The notes: generated from the letters alone by a model not told the origin. Shown: positions 7,292-15,883, counted from the stretch's first letter. The stretch: DNA of 64,000 bases from Clostridiales bacterium (GCA_004556345.1 SFHQ01000003.1:1-64000), one strand, 5' to 3'. Program-made: numbers and translations.

Positions 7292-8829
7292 GCTATCTTT
7301 TGGCCGCCCGGCTGAAAAATACGGTGCGAGACCTGCTGCGGCACCCTGGGCGGCTGCTGTATGTAGTGATCTTAGTCCTGCTGTTTCTCTTCGCTGCCGT
7401 GGGGAGCAGCGGGTTAGCAAGCGACCATGTGCGGGACCTGCACGAATTGGCCGCCATGGGGAACGGGCTGTTTCTGCTGGTGTTTCTCCTGGGGCTTTGG
7501 AACGGGTTTGCCAAGGGCGGGTCAGTCTTTTCCATGGCGGACGTGAATCTGCTCTTCCCCTCCCCCATTCGCCGGACGCAGGCATTGTTTTATGCCCTGC
7601 TTCGGCAGATGAGTACGACCCTGCTGGTTGGTTTGGTTTTGCTGTATCAGTATGGGTGGCTGCACAGCAGCTATCACATCTCGGCGTTGGGCATGGCGGC
7701 CATGTGTCTGGGGTATGTCTTGGCCCTGTTTTTGGGGCAGGTCACGGCCATGACCCTCTATACCTACACCAGCAACCGGCCGGGAGCCCAGAAGGTCCTG
7801 CAAAGCGTTCTGATCCTCTGCTTGCTGGCCCTGGCGGGCTGGGTCTGTTTGGGCGGCTGGCAGTCGCCCCAGGACCGGCTGGCCGGCTTGGTGAACGCAG
7901 CCAATGGCTGGCCGGTGAAGCTCTTCCCCGTGGGCGGCTGGCTGGGCTGGAGCTTTGCCGGGGTGCTGGGCTTGGATCGCTGGTGGCCTGGTCTGGCCCT
8001 GTGCGCGGTGTGGTTGGCGGTCATGGTCGTACTGCTGGTCCGCTTTCCGGGGGATTGGTATGAGGACGTCCTGCGGACGGCGGAGCTGGCCCAGTCTGCC
8101 ATTGCCGCCAAGAAAGAGGGCAACCTGGACGCCGCCCCCGGCAAGATCAGGCTGGGGAAAACCGGCCTGGGCAAGGGCTGGGGGGCCTCGGCCTTCTACT
8201 ATAAGCAGAAACGGGAGGACACGCGGGGCGGCTGGCTGCTCCTCTCCCCTGCCAGCCTGGCCTTTGCCGGGGTGGTGATCGTGCTGGCGGTGCTCTGGCG
8301 GAGCGCCGGACTGTTGACGCTGTTCGGTCTGTCCGTTTACTTGCAGATTTTTTCCACGGGGCAGAATCGGCTCAGCCGGGAGCTGGGCAAGCCCTTCCTC
8401 TATCTCGTGCCGGAGCCGGCCTTTGCCAAGCTGCTCCAATGCCTGCGGGCCTTGCTGCCGTCGGCGGGGATGGAGGCCGTGGTAACGTTTGTGCCGGTGT
8501 GTCTCCTGCTGGGGCTTGGACCGGGCAGTATACTGGACTGCGTGTTTTCCCGGCTGACGTATGCCCTGCTGTTCCAGAGCGGCGACCTGCTGGTGGAGCG
8601 CTTTTGGAGCGGGGCAAACAAAACGCTGCTCATGGTGCTGTACCTGGTGATCCTCCTGCTGCTGACGCTGCCGGGCGTGATCGTGGGCACGCTGCTCTTT
8701 GGCTATTTCCGCCTGCCGGGCGGCGCTGTCGGCGGACTGATCGCCGCCGGAATCGTCAATCTGCCTGTGGCATTGCTTCTGCTCTATTCTCTGCGAAACA
8801 TGCTGGAGGATACGGAATACACCCGATGA
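7279..8829 (+). CDS. ABC exporter permease, putative ABC-exporter (PF16962-like) type
   Basis: 516 residues with about ten to twelve hydrophobic segments. A soluble insertion around residues 270-310 ends in WGASAFYYKQKRE, as in the Firmicutes 'putative ABC exporter' permeases that pair with CcmA-like ATPases. ATG at 7279 lies inside the 3' end of the ATPase gene, so the two are coupled. Exported substrate unknown; a peptide or lipid is possible but not shown. Confidence 0.8.
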   Translation: MYALSYLLAARLKNTVRDLLRHPGRLLYVVILVLLFLFAAVGSSGLASDHVRDLHELAAMGNGLFLLVFLLGLWNGFAKGGSVFSMADVNLLFPSPIRRTQALFYALLRQMSTTLLVGLVLLYQYGWLHSSYHISALGMAAMCLGYVLALFLGQVTAMTLYTYTSNRPGAQKVLQSVLILCLLALAGWVCLGGWQSPQDRLAGLVNAANGWPVKLFPVGGWLGWSFAGVLGLDRWWPGLALCAVWLAVMVVLLVRFPGDWYEDVLRTAELAQSAIAAKKEGNLDAAPGKIRLGKTGLGKGWGASAFYYKQKREDTRGGWLLLSPASLAFAGVVIVLAVLWRSAGLLTLFGLSVYLQIFSTGQNRLSRELGKPFLYLVPEPAFAKLLQCLRALLPSAGMEAVVTFVPVCLLLGLGPGSILDCVFSRLTYALLFQSGDLLVERFWSGANKTLLMVLYLVILLLLTLPGVIVGTLLFGYFRLPGGAVGGLIAAGIVNLPVALLLLYSLRNMLEDTEYTR

Positions 8830-8856
8830 ACCCCAAACCAAACGGAGGTAATTTTT

Positions 8857-9246
8857 ATGGAACTGACCTTTGACCAGGCAGCGGAGCTGCTGGACGAGAT
8901 GGCCGAGCAGTTTCCACCGGTCTTTTTTGACGAATTGAACGGCGGCATTTTGCTGGAGGAAGAGGCCAAGTGCGACCCCATGTTCCCGGAGGGCGAGGTC
9001 TACTTCATGGGGGAGTATATCCAGGACGGCTATCTGGGTAACTCGATCCAGCTATATTATGGCTCCTTTCTCGCCTCCGCCCGGCGGGAGCATTGGGATG
9101 AGAAAACCTGGAAGGAAGAGCTTTACACGACCCTGGCCCACGAGCTGACCCATCACGTCGAACACCTGGCCAACGCCCACGGGCTGGACGACAAGGACGA
9201 GGAACAGCTCTTGCAGCTCATGCAGGAGTATGCAGAAGGCAACTGA
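8857..9246 (+). CDS. Small zincin-like metallopeptidase family protein
   Basis: 129 residues, with the zinc motif HELTHHVE near residue 92 and an acidic third-ligand region after it (LDDKDEEQ). The N-terminal part (LTFDQAAELLDEMAEQFP, FFDELNGGI, GEYI, YYGSF) matches the COG3824 family of about 120-130 residues. ATG at 8857 follows CGGAGG. It lies 27 bases after the exporter permease and may be in the same transcript. Cytoplasmic; physiological substrate unknown for the family. Confidence 0.82.
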   Translation: MELTFDQAAELLDEMAEQFPPVFFDELNGGILLEEEAKCDPMFPEGEVYFMGEYIQDGYLGNSIQLYYGSFLASARREHWDEKTWKEELYTTLAHELTHHVEHLANAHGLDDKDEEQLLQLMQEYAEGN

Positions 9247-9344
9247 GAGGTTTCTTATCTTTTTTTGTGCATCAGAAAGTTACATAACTCCCCCGATCTT
9301 GCGGGGATGGCGCAGGAAAGCGCATAATTTATTGCGTAAAAGCC

Positions 9345-9373
9345 TTGAAATTCATCGTTGTTTGTAGTATCAT
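9345..9373 (+). promoter_or_regulatory. Promoter of sepF
   Basis: TTGAAA at 9345-9350 and TATCAT at 9368-9373 with a 17-bp spacer, leaving a leader of nearly 90 bases. The remainder of 9247-9467 shows no gene. Confidence 0.6.
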
Positions 9374-9467
9374 GTATAAAACACTTAATAGAAACAAGGG
9401 TCGCGTTCTTGTTATATTGGGAGACTAGGCCGCTCAATGGCCCATCAATACAGAGGAGGTACCGCAC

Positions 9468-9887
9468 ATGTCATTCTTAAGCGCTCTGCGCCGAAAGCCG
9501 GACGAAGATATGTACGAAGATTACGAAGACGATACTTACGTGGACGATCATTACACCTACGAGGAGGAACCCCCTCAGCAGACTTGGGCTCCCCAGGGCG
9601 TACAGCCGATCCGCAGCGGCGCCGACATGCAGATCGTGCTGGTCACGCCGAAGGAATACAAGGAGGCCTCTAAAGTCGCGGACCTTCTCCGGGATATGAA
9701 GTTCGTGGTGCTGAACCTGGCCAACACGGACCACACCGTGGCCCGCCGCCTGCTGGACTTTATCTCCGGCGTCATCTACACCGAAAACGGTCACATTATG
9801 AAGGTCGCCACCGGCGTTTATGTCGTGGCCCCCTACTTCGTGGACCTGATGGGCGCCCCCGGCGAGAGCGATTCCGCTTACTTCTAA
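9468..9887 (+). CDS. sepF: Cell division protein SepF
   Basis: 139 residues. The short N-terminal membrane-binding helix, an acidic linker rich in D, E and Y (residues 12-40), and the conserved C-terminal SepF fold (VTPKEYKEASKVADLLRD, LANTDHTVARRLLDF, ATGVYVVAP) are all present. SepF binds FtsZ and tethers the Z-ring to the membrane, helping septum assembly. ATG at 9468 follows GAGGAGG. The gene stands alone between its own promoter and a strong terminator; the ylm/dcw genes that often neighbour it are absent. Confidence 0.96.
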   Translation: MSFLSALRRKPDEDMYEDYEDDTYVDDHYTYEEEPPQQTWAPQGVQPIRSGADMQIVLVTPKEYKEASKVADLLRDMKFVVLNLANTDHTVARRLLDFISGVIYTENGHIMKVATGVYVVAPYFVDLMGAPGESDSAYF

Positions 9888-9901
9888 TTTCTTTTGACAG
9901 C

Positions 9902-9942
9902 AAAAAGCAGATGCGTGAAAAATTTCACGCACCTGCTTTTTT
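9902..9942 (+). terminator. Intrinsic terminator of sepF
   Basis: Long near-perfect stem: AAAAAGCAG-A-TGCGTGAAA pairs with TTTCACGCA-C-CTGCTTTTT (one mismatch), ending in a T-run. Symmetric enough to work for the convergent regulator gene as well. Confidence 0.9.
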
Positions 9943-9975
9943 CTATGTTTATGGATGTGGTTGCAACAGATCCCC

Positions 9976-10626
9976 TTACAGCAAAATGTCCTCCAGGCCG
10001 TCTGGGTCCAGGACGGTGACGCTTCCCCGGCCCAGCTTCACAAGCCCCCGGTCGGCAAACTGGTTGAGCATCCGGGTGACCACCTCGCGGGAGGAGCCGA
10101 TGTAGCGGGCGATCTGCTCGTGGGTAGCGGAAAAGGACTGGGCCTTACGGCGGCGACATTCGTCCAGCAGAAACGTCGCCAGGCGCTTTTCCAGGCTGAG
10201 GAAGAGGATCTGCTGGAGGGTCCGCAGGACGCCGGAGTATTGCCAGACGGCCTGTTTGTAGACCAGGCGCTCCACGTCATGGTTGGCGTTCATCAGCTGG
10301 GAGAGGGTGGGGGCCGGTAAAATCGAAACCTCGGTGCTGACCTCTGCTGTGATCTGACTCTCAAACTCCAGGCTGCGCAGAATGCAGGCGGCGGAGAGGA
10401 TGCAGACCTCCCCTTTTTCCACCCGGAAGACGGTGATCTCCCGCCCCTCCTCGGAGAGGATGGAAAAGGCCAGGCGGCCCTTGCGGACAAAAATCAGCCC
10501 CACGCAGCTGTCCCCGTGGCGGTGGACGATCTGGCCCTTGCGAAAGCTGGCCTGCCGCATGGAGCGGTTCAACAAGTCCTGCTGCTCCGGCGTCATGTAA
10601 TTATAAAAAACAATATCTCGGTTCAT
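9976..10626 (-). CDS. Crp/Fnr family transcriptional regulator
   Basis: 216 residues. An N-terminal cyclic-nucleotide-binding-like beta barrel (about 20-120; GQIVHRHGDSCVGLIFVRKG) is followed by the dimer helix and a C-terminal winged helix (ATHEQIARYIGSSREVVTRMLNQF, about 165-190). The sensor part has two cysteines near residues 75-81 (VCILSAACIL) but not the N-terminal Cys cluster of E. coli FNR. Redox or ligand sensing is therefore possible but unproven. It faces desulfoferrodoxin across a 174-bp gap that contains a dyad, suggesting it controls oxidative-stress defence. Confidence 0.92.
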   Translation of the reverse strand: MNRDIVFYNYMTPEQQDLLNRSMRQASFRKGQIVHRHGDSCVGLIFVRKGRLAFSILSEEGREITVFRVEKGEVCILSAACILRSLEFESQITAEVSTEVSILPAPTLSQLMNANHDVERLVYKQAVWQYSGVLRTLQQILFLSLEKRLATFLLDECRRRKAQSFSATHEQIARYIGSSREVVTRMLNQFADRGLVKLGRGSVTVLDPDGLEDILL

Positions 10627-10681
10627 GGCTGTGGCCCTCCCTGGGAAACCCGGTCAATTTTTTGATTTTTTCTGGTTTTTG

Positions 10682-10694
10682 GTGATAACATCAC
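10682..10694. promoter_or_regulatory. Dyad GTGAT-AAC-ATCAC, candidate Crp/Fnr site
   Basis: Perfect 5-bp arms around AAC, resembling shortened Crp/Fnr half-sites. It lies about 45 bases before the start site implied by the TATTAT element near 10718-10726 upstream of desulfoferrodoxin, close to class II activator spacing. Confidence 0.5.
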
Positions 10695-10800
10695 AGTAGA
10701 TCCCCCCGGTCTCATGGTATTATTATAGCACAAAGAAGAAACCAAGCACAACCTAAAAATAAAATTTCAACCAATTTTCAACAGAAAAGGAGTTATCACT

Positions 10801-11175
10801 ATGAAGTTCTATCAATGTTCTCACTGCAAGAATATCGTCGCTTACGTTCAGGACAACGGCCCCAAGGTCAGCTGCTGCGGCGAAGAGATGAAGGAGCTGG
10901 TGGCCAACACCACCGACGCCGCCAAGGAAAAGCATGTCCCTGTGGTCGAAGTGAACGGCAACCTGGTCACCGTCTCCGTCGGCTCCGTCACCCACCCCAT
11001 GGAGGAGAAGCACTACATCCAGTGGATCGCACTGCACACCGAGCAGGGCAACCAGCGCAAAGAGCTTAAGCCCGGCCAGGAGCCCAAGGTCACCTTCGCC
11101 GTGGCCCCCGGCGACAAACCTCTGGCCGCTTACGAATATTGCAACCTCCACGGCCTGTGGAAGGCTGACATCTGA
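10801..11175 (+). CDS. dfx: Desulfoferrodoxin (superoxide reductase, 2Fe type)
   Basis: 124 residues. Reduces superoxide to hydrogen peroxide without releasing oxygen, a typical defence of anaerobes. The N-terminal desulforedoxin domain has C6, C9, C25 and C26 (a CSHC pair and a CC pair) for the rubredoxin-like iron. The catalytic centre is also complete: EKHVPV, HPMEEKHYIQW and CNLHGLW supply four histidines, one cysteine and the conserved Glu-Lys. Length and motifs match class I enzymes. It stands alone and is divergent from the Crp/Fnr regulator. Confidence 0.97.
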   Translation: MKFYQCSHCKNIVAYVQDNGPKVSCCGEEMKELVANTTDAAKEKHVPVVEVNGNLVTVSVGSVTHPMEEKHYIQWIALHTEQGNQRKELKPGQEPKVTFAVAPGDKPLAAYEYCNLHGLWKADI

Positions 11176-11198
11176 GCCGATTCCCTTCTGAACCCCCT

Positions 11199-11237
11199 CG
11201 TCCCCCTGCGCTAGACAGAGCGCAGGGGGACGTTTTA
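11199..11237 (+). terminator. Intrinsic terminator of dfx
   Basis: Perfect 14-bp GC-rich stem (11199-11212 with 11219-11232) with a 6-base loop, then TTTTA. Confidence 0.9.
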
Positions 11238-11257
11238 GTTTCCCGGAGAAGCATCTC

Positions 11258-11285
11258 TTGCTTTTGCCGGAAAACACGGTACAAT
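11258..11285 (+). promoter_or_regulatory. Promoter of hydF
   Basis: TTGCTT at 11258-11263 and TACAAT at 11280-11285 with 16-bp spacing, 45 bases before the ATG. Confidence 0.65.
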
Positions 11286-11330
11286 AGAACCATCACACTA
11301 CAACTTCGCAAAGAATCGAGGGAATCTATT

Positions 11331-12536
11331 ATGGGATTGCAAGATACCCCGCGGGCCAGCCGCCTGCACATCGGCCTCTTCGGCAACCGAAACGCTGGGA
11401 AATCCTCGCTCATCAACGCCCTGACGGGACAGGACATTTCCCTGGTCTCCCCTGTCGCCGGGACGACCACGGACCCAGTCTACAAAGCCTTTGAGCTGCG
11501 CGGCGTGGGACCCGTCGTGTTCATCGACACGGCCGGACTGGACGACGCGGGTGAGCTGGGGGCGCTGCGGGTCCAGAAGACCAAAGAGGCCTTGGAAAAA
11601 ACGGACGTCGCCATTCTCGTGCTGACCGGGCGGGCCAACGAGGAGCTGGCCTGGTACCGGCAGTTTCAGGAGAAGAAATTGCCGGTCCTGGCCCTGCTGA
11701 ACCAATGCGACCAATACGATACGCCGGAGGATGCCTCCGCCGTGCTGGCGGAGCTTTCCATCCAGCTGGGCGGGCTGCCGGTCCTGCCCGTGAGCGCCAA
11801 GACCGGGGAGAACATCCCCCAGCTGCGGCAGGCGCTGGTCCAGTGCATCCCCGATGATTTCTGGGCCAACTCCATCACCGGAGACCTGGCCCAGGCCGGA
11901 GACACGGTCCTGCTGGTGATGCCCCAGGACATTCAGGCCCCCAAGGGGCGGCTGATCCTCCCCCAGGTCCAGACCATCCGGGAACTGCTGGACAAAAAAT
12001 GTTCCGTCATGAGCTGCACGGCGGACTGTCTGGAACAGACCTTGTCAGCGCTGGCGAAGCCCCCGAAGCTCATCATCACGGATTCCCAGGCCTTCCCCAC
12101 CGTCTGGGCCGCAAAGCCGGAAGAGAGCCTGCTGACGTCCTTCTCCATCCTGTTTGCCGGGTATAAGGGCGATATCACCGTCTTTCGGAAGGGCGCAGCG
12201 GCCCTGGCAGGGCTGACAGAGGATGCAAAAATCTTGGTGGCCGAAGCCTGCGCCCATGCCCCCACGACGGAGGATATCGGGCGGGTCAAGATCCCAAACC
12301 TTCTGCGGAAGAAGATCGGTGAGGGACTTTCCTTTGACTTTGTGCGGGGCAATGACTTCCCCCAGGATCTCACGCCCTATGACCTCGTCATTCACTGCGG
12401 GGCCTGCATGTTCAACCGCCGGCATGTCTTAAACCGCATCGCCCAGGCGGAGGAACAGGGCGTGCCCATTTGCAACTACGGTATCGTGCTGGCCGCGATG
12501 ACGGGCATTTTGGACAAGGTAGTGTATCCGAACTAG
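11331..12536 (+). CDS. hydF: [FeFe]-hydrogenase H-cluster maturation GTPase HydF
   Basis: 401 residues. HydF is the scaffold on which HydE and HydG build the 2Fe subcluster before its transfer to the hydrogenase. N-terminal Era-like GTPase domain: P-loop GNRNAGKSS (about 18-26), AGTTTDP switch and DTAGLDD. The C-terminal iron-sulfur site has the family pattern CAH (in EACAHAP) followed some 50 residues later by HCGAC. hydE, hydG and a hydrogenase are not in the window. The last codons carry a 14-bp tandem duplication that supplies the stop. Confidence 0.96.
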   Translation: MGLQDTPRASRLHIGLFGNRNAGKSSLINALTGQDISLVSPVAGTTTDPVYKAFELRGVGPVVFIDTAGLDDAGELGALRVQKTKEALEKTDVAILVLTGRANEELAWYRQFQEKKLPVLALLNQCDQYDTPEDASAVLAELSIQLGGLPVLPVSAKTGENIPQLRQALVQCIPDDFWANSITGDLAQAGDTVLLVMPQDIQAPKGRLILPQVQTIRELLDKKCSVMSCTADCLEQTLSALAKPPKLIITDSQAFPTVWAAKPEESLLTSFSILFAGYKGDITVFRKGAAALAGLTEDAKILVAEACAHAPTTEDIGRVKIPNLLRKKIGEGLSFDFVRGNDFPQDLTPYDLVIHCGACMFNRRHVLNRIAQAEEQGVPICNYGIVLAAMTGILDKVVYPN

Positions 12537-12547
12537 TGTATCCGAAC
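12520..12547. repeat. 14-bp perfect tandem duplication at the hydF stop
   Basis: TAGTGTATCCGAAC at 12520-12533 is followed immediately by an identical copy at 12534-12547. The TAG stop of hydF is the first codon of the second copy. Confidence 0.9.
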
Positions 12548-12555
12548 GACTAAAC

Positions 12556-12602
12556 AACACCCAGAGGACAGCACATGATGTGTTCGCTGTTCTCTGGGTG
12601 TT
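12556..12602. terminator. Bidirectional terminator between hydF and the MBOAT gene
   Basis: A 17-bp stem (12556-12572 with 12586-12602, one G-T pair) between two convergent genes. T-runs are short on both sides. Confidence 0.75.
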
Positions 12603-12609
12603 CGTTTGC

Positions 12610-14010
12610 TTAGAAGCGGAAATAGATGAAGGGGTTGTAGGACGAGCTGAGAATATACAGGATACATAGCATCAATAAGATCCCATAGCCCAAATCCGCC
12701 GCCAAAGCGCCCTTCCAGCCCTTGGGCCGGGGCAGCTTCTTCCACACCGGGAAGGAAAAGAGGAACGCCAGCGGGAACCAGAGGATGCCCAACAAGATGT
12801 CTGAGTTGGCCGTCAACACCCTGGGCCAATCCGTCGCCTGCCAGCGGAACATGACATGCAGGGCGTAGGACAGAAAGGCAGGGTCACTGAGATGAAAGAA
12901 CACCCAGCCCAGGTTCACCACGAAAAATGTGTAGAACCAGCGCAGGACACTGGGGAGTTTGTCCAGCACCTTCCCCAGCCAGAATTTCTCGACCACCAGC
13001 AGGACGCCGTAATACAGGCCCCAGAGGAGAAAATTCCAAGCGGCTCCGTGCCAGAAGCCGGTGAGGCCCCAGACGATGAAAATATTCCGCACCCACTTGG
13101 GGCGGCTGACCCGGCTTCCCCCCAGCGGGATGTAGATGTAATCCCGGAACCAGGAAGAGAGGGAGATATGCCACCGCCGCCAAAACTCTGTGGCGGAGCG
13201 GGAGAGATAGGGGTAGTTGAAGTTCTCCAAGAAGTGGAAGCCAAACATCCGCCCAAGGCCAATGGCCATGTCGCTGTACCCGGAGAAGTCAAAGTAAATT
13301 TGCATCGTGTAGGCCACGGACGCCAGCCAGTAGAGGGCCGTGCCGTAGATGCTCTGGTTGCCCTGGTAGATCATGTCCGCGATGGCGGCGACGTTGTTGG
13401 CGATGAGCACTTTCTTTGCCAGGCCCAGGAGGAAGCGCTTCAGGCCCGCTTCCACGTCGCCCCAAGTCTCTTTGCGGTGGAGGATCTCGTCCTCAATGGT
13501 GCTGTACCGCACGATCGGCCCGGCGATGAGCTGGGGGAAGAAGCTGACGTACAGCAGAAGATAGAAGAAATTCCTCTGGACGTGTACCTTGCCCCAATAG
13601 AGGTCGATGACGTAGGAGAGAATTTGGAACGTGTAAAAGCTGATGCCGATGGGCAGGGCGATGGTCGGGAGGGTCACGCCGGTGGAGACGATGCTGTTCA
13701 GCGTATCCCAAAGAAAATTGGCGTACTTGAACACCAAGAGATTTGCCGTCACCAGACAGACCGTCAGGACAAAAGCCACTTTGCAGGCCTTGGGGCGGCC
13801 CCGCAGGGTCTCAATGGCCAGTCCCCCCGCATAGGCCACAACAGTGGCGGCCAACATCATCACAACATACTTTGGCTCTCCCCAGGCGTAAAAGAACAAG
13901 GAGAGGACCAGGAGCAGGCCGTTGCGCCAGGTGCGATTTTTGACAAGGAAATACGGCAGGACCACCAGGGGCAGGAAGAGATAGAGGAAGGTCAAACTGC
14001 TGAATACCAT
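12610..14010 (-). CDS. MBOAT family O-acyltransferase (AlgI/DltB-like)
   Basis: 466 residues, polytopic throughout. Membrane-bound O-acyltransferase that moves acyl groups, typically acetyl, onto extracellular polymers. Family marks are the PIGISFYTFQ segment, FFPQLIAGPIVRY, the Trp-rich FWRRWHISLSSWF motif and the catalytic histidine in GFWHGAAWNF. Starts 3 bases after the stop of the DHHW gene, so the two form the usual pair in which the MBOAT delivers the acyl group and the SGNH-like partner works outside the membrane. The polymer modified (wall polysaccharide, teichoic acid or capsule) cannot be told. Confidence 0.93.
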   Translation of the reverse strand: MVFSSLTFLYLFLPLVVLPYFLVKNRTWRNGLLLVLSLFFYAWGEPKYVVMMLAATVVAYAGGLAIETLRGRPKACKVAFVLTVCLVTANLLVFKYANFLWDTLNSIVSTGVTLPTIALPIGISFYTFQILSYVIDLYWGKVHVQRNFFYLLLYVSFFPQLIAGPIVRYSTIEDEILHRKETWGDVEAGLKRFLLGLAKKVLIANNVAAIADMIYQGNQSIYGTALYWLASVAYTMQIYFDFSGYSDMAIGLGRMFGFHFLENFNYPYLSRSATEFWRRWHISLSSWFRDYIYIPLGGSRVSRPKWVRNIFIVWGLTGFWHGAAWNFLLWGLYYGVLLVVEKFWLGKVLDKLPSVLRWFYTFFVVNLGWVFFHLSDPAFLSYALHVMFRWQATDWPRVLTANSDILLGILWFPLAFLFSFPVWKKLPRPKGWKGALAADLGYGILLMLCILYILSSSYNPFIYFRF

Positions 14011-14013
14011 GGC

Positions 14014-15192
14014 TCAGCCCTCCGGATCAAAGGTGTCCTGGGAAAAGTAGTCGATGTTCCCCAGGAGCAGGACGTTGGTGATCCCGTGGGCCTGGGTGTA
14101 GGCCGTGAGATCAAAGGGCTGGCCCATGCTGTGCGCGTAGTAACGCAGGTCCACGGAATAGAGCGTGTCATAGTGGCTGGCCAGGAGCTTCAGAATGGCG
14201 TTGTCGAAGGAGTCCCCGATCACCAGCAGGCTTCCCCGGTCAGTGGTGCCGGTGGAGAAAATGACCTCGCCCTCGTCCCCGCCGTAGAAGCCGCCGTAGG
14301 ACAGGTTCTTTTCGCTGGTCCCGGCCAGGAAATTCGCTTGGTCCCCGTAGTCCCCCACCGGCTGCCCGTCGATGGTGACGGTCATGTCCGGGAACGCATA
14401 GGAGTAGGCGTAGAACGGCTCCGTCAGCACATCGTCCGCCCCCACCCGGCGGGCTTTCACGCCGCTGAACTCCCCCACCAGCACCGGGTCGCCGGTGGGC
14501 TCCAGGGGCGTGCCGGTGCAGTGGAGAACGTCGAAGAGCTGGCGGTACCCGGCGTAAGAGCCGTAGAGATTCCAGTGGGTGTCCGTGCGGAAGAACTGGC
14601 GGGAAAATTCGTCGAAATCGTCTACGGTGTAGGTCGCTTTTTGGCTGTCCGGCAGGTCGAGATGCTGCATCAGGTACTCGGAGAAGCCCGCCTTTTCCTG
14701 GGTGAAAAAGTCCACATCCGTGTCCTTTTCCACGTAGTAGACCCAGAAGGTCAACTCCGGATGGTTGGCAAAGGTCTGGTTCAGCACGGCGCTCTTGCGG
14801 TCCAGGTCCGCCTGGTTGTTGGCCAGGGTGCGGGGCCAGTTGGTGATGAAGTCGTCCCCGTAGAGACACAGCCCATTGAAGGAAGCATAGCGCCCTTGGT
14901 CGCCGCCGGTGAGGGCCCGGACACCGTGGATGGCGTGGAGGAGGAAGCTCGTTTTCGTGTTGTTATAGGCCTTTTTCATGTACTGGGAAAACGGGATCTG
15001 GTCACTCAGACTAGACTCCGCCTCGTCCTGAAAGGTCCCGTCCAGAAAGGCACTGGTCGAAGCCGCCGGGAACTGGCTGGCGTAGCGGTTTTCATAGTCG
15101 TTGATCTCTTTGGGAAAGCAGAGGGTGCGGACCAGGCCCACCGCCAAGAGCACCGCCACAGCCAGGAGAAAGCACTTTTGCAGGGTCTTCAT
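14014..15192 (-). CDS. DHHW-family (AlgX/AlgJ-like) protein, partner of MBOAT
   Basis: 392 residues. One N-terminal membrane anchor (about 7-25), then an extracellular SGNH-like domain with the family motif present as TDTHWN (near 200) and a GDS-containing strand LLVIGDSFDNA (about 315-325). These clostridial proteins accompany MBOAT acyltransferases and probably take part in O-acetylation of exported glycans. Starts 4 bases after the response-regulator stop, in one operon. Confidence 0.85.
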   Translation of the reverse strand: MKTLQKCFLLAVAVLLAVGLVRTLCFPKEINDYENRYASQFPAASTSAFLDGTFQDEAESSLSDQIPFSQYMKKAYNNTKTSFLLHAIHGVRALTGGDQGRYASFNGLCLYGDDFITNWPRTLANNQADLDRKSAVLNQTFANHPELTFWVYYVEKDTDVDFFTQEKAGFSEYLMQHLDLPDSQKATYTVDDFDEFSRQFFRTDTHWNLYGSYAGYRQLFDVLHCTGTPLEPTGDPVLVGEFSGVKARRVGADDVLTEPFYAYSYAFPDMTVTIDGQPVGDYGDQANFLAGTSEKNLSYGGFYGGDEGEVIFSTGTTDRGSLLVIGDSFDNAILKLLASHYDTLYSVDLRYYAHSMGQPFDLTAYTQAHGITNVLLLGNIDYFSQDTFDPEG

Positions 15193-15196
15193 GCGC

Positions 15197-15883
15197 TCAC
15201 GCCTCGCCCTGGAACTTATAGCCGATGCCGCGGACGGTCTCGATGCGCTCGCCGCAGGGGCCCAGCTTCTGGCGGAGGGTCCGAATGTGGACGTCCACGG
15301 TGCGGCTCTCCCGGCCCATGGTGTCCCCCCATACCTTGTCTAATATCTTGTCACGGGAGAGGACAATGCCCCGGTTTTCCAGCAGCAGGCACAGCAGCTC
15401 AAATTCTTTCAGGGTCAGAGCGATATCCTGTCCGTTGACCTTGACCAGGTGGCAGGAGGGCGAGACCTCTAACCCGCCCACCCGGTAGACCACCACCTGC
15501 TCGGCGGGCGTCCCATAGGTCTCTGCCCGGCGCAGCAGGGCGCGGATGCGGGAAAGCAATTCCATCATGCGGAAGGGCTTTTGGACGTAGTCGTCCGCCC
15601 CGGCGTCCAGGGCTAAGACCGTGTCGTATTCCGTCCCCTTGGCCGTGAGCATCATCACGGGGATGGCACGGGTGGCGGGGTCGGCCCGGAGCTTGCGTAA
15701 AATCACCATACCATCCTCTTCCGGAAGCATGATGTCCAGTAAAATCAATTTGGGTTTATTTTGCCCCATGGCGGTCCAGAAGGCCGAGGGGCGGTCGTAG
15801 CCCTCGGCGGGCAGGCCGGTGTTGTTTAGGGTGTAGGTGACCAACTCCCGGATGCTGGCGTCGTCCTCCACAAAGTAGATCAT
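15197..15883 (-). CDS. OmpR/PhoB family response regulator
   Basis: 228 residues. Receiver domain at 1-115 with the acidic pair in VEDD, the phospho-accepting Asp in ILLDIMLPEEDG, the Thr in MLTAKGTE and the Lys in VQKPF. A winged helix at about 130-225 ends in GYKF. ATG at 15883 has GGAGG at proper spacing; longer frames would run into the tRNA operon. No histidine kinase is adjacent, which is unusual for this family. The operon position suggests it controls, or is made with, the MBOAT/DHHW surface-modification pair. Confidence 0.94.
   Translation of the reverse strand: MIYFVEDDASIRELVTYTLNNTGLPAEGYDRPSAFWTAMGQNKPKLILLDIMLPEEDGMVILRKLRADPATRAIPVMMLTAKGTEYDTVLALDAGADDYVQKPFRMMELLSRIRALLRRAETYGTPAEQVVVYRVGGLEVSPSCHLVKVNGQDIALTLKEFELLCLLLENRGIVLSRDKILDKVWGDTMGRESRTVDVHIRTLRQKLGPCGERIETVRGIGYKFQGEA

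Noticed and set aside
9255..9467. 70-codon minus-strand frame in the gap before sepF
   Set aside because: It covers the sepF promoter, has no ribosome site and its product shows no motif.
12856..15438. 860-codon open frame on the plus strand opposite the MBOAT/DHHW/regulator operon
   Set aside because: Antisense of three well-recognised genes, no ribosome site, low-complexity G/H/V-rich product typical of GC-rich shadow frames.
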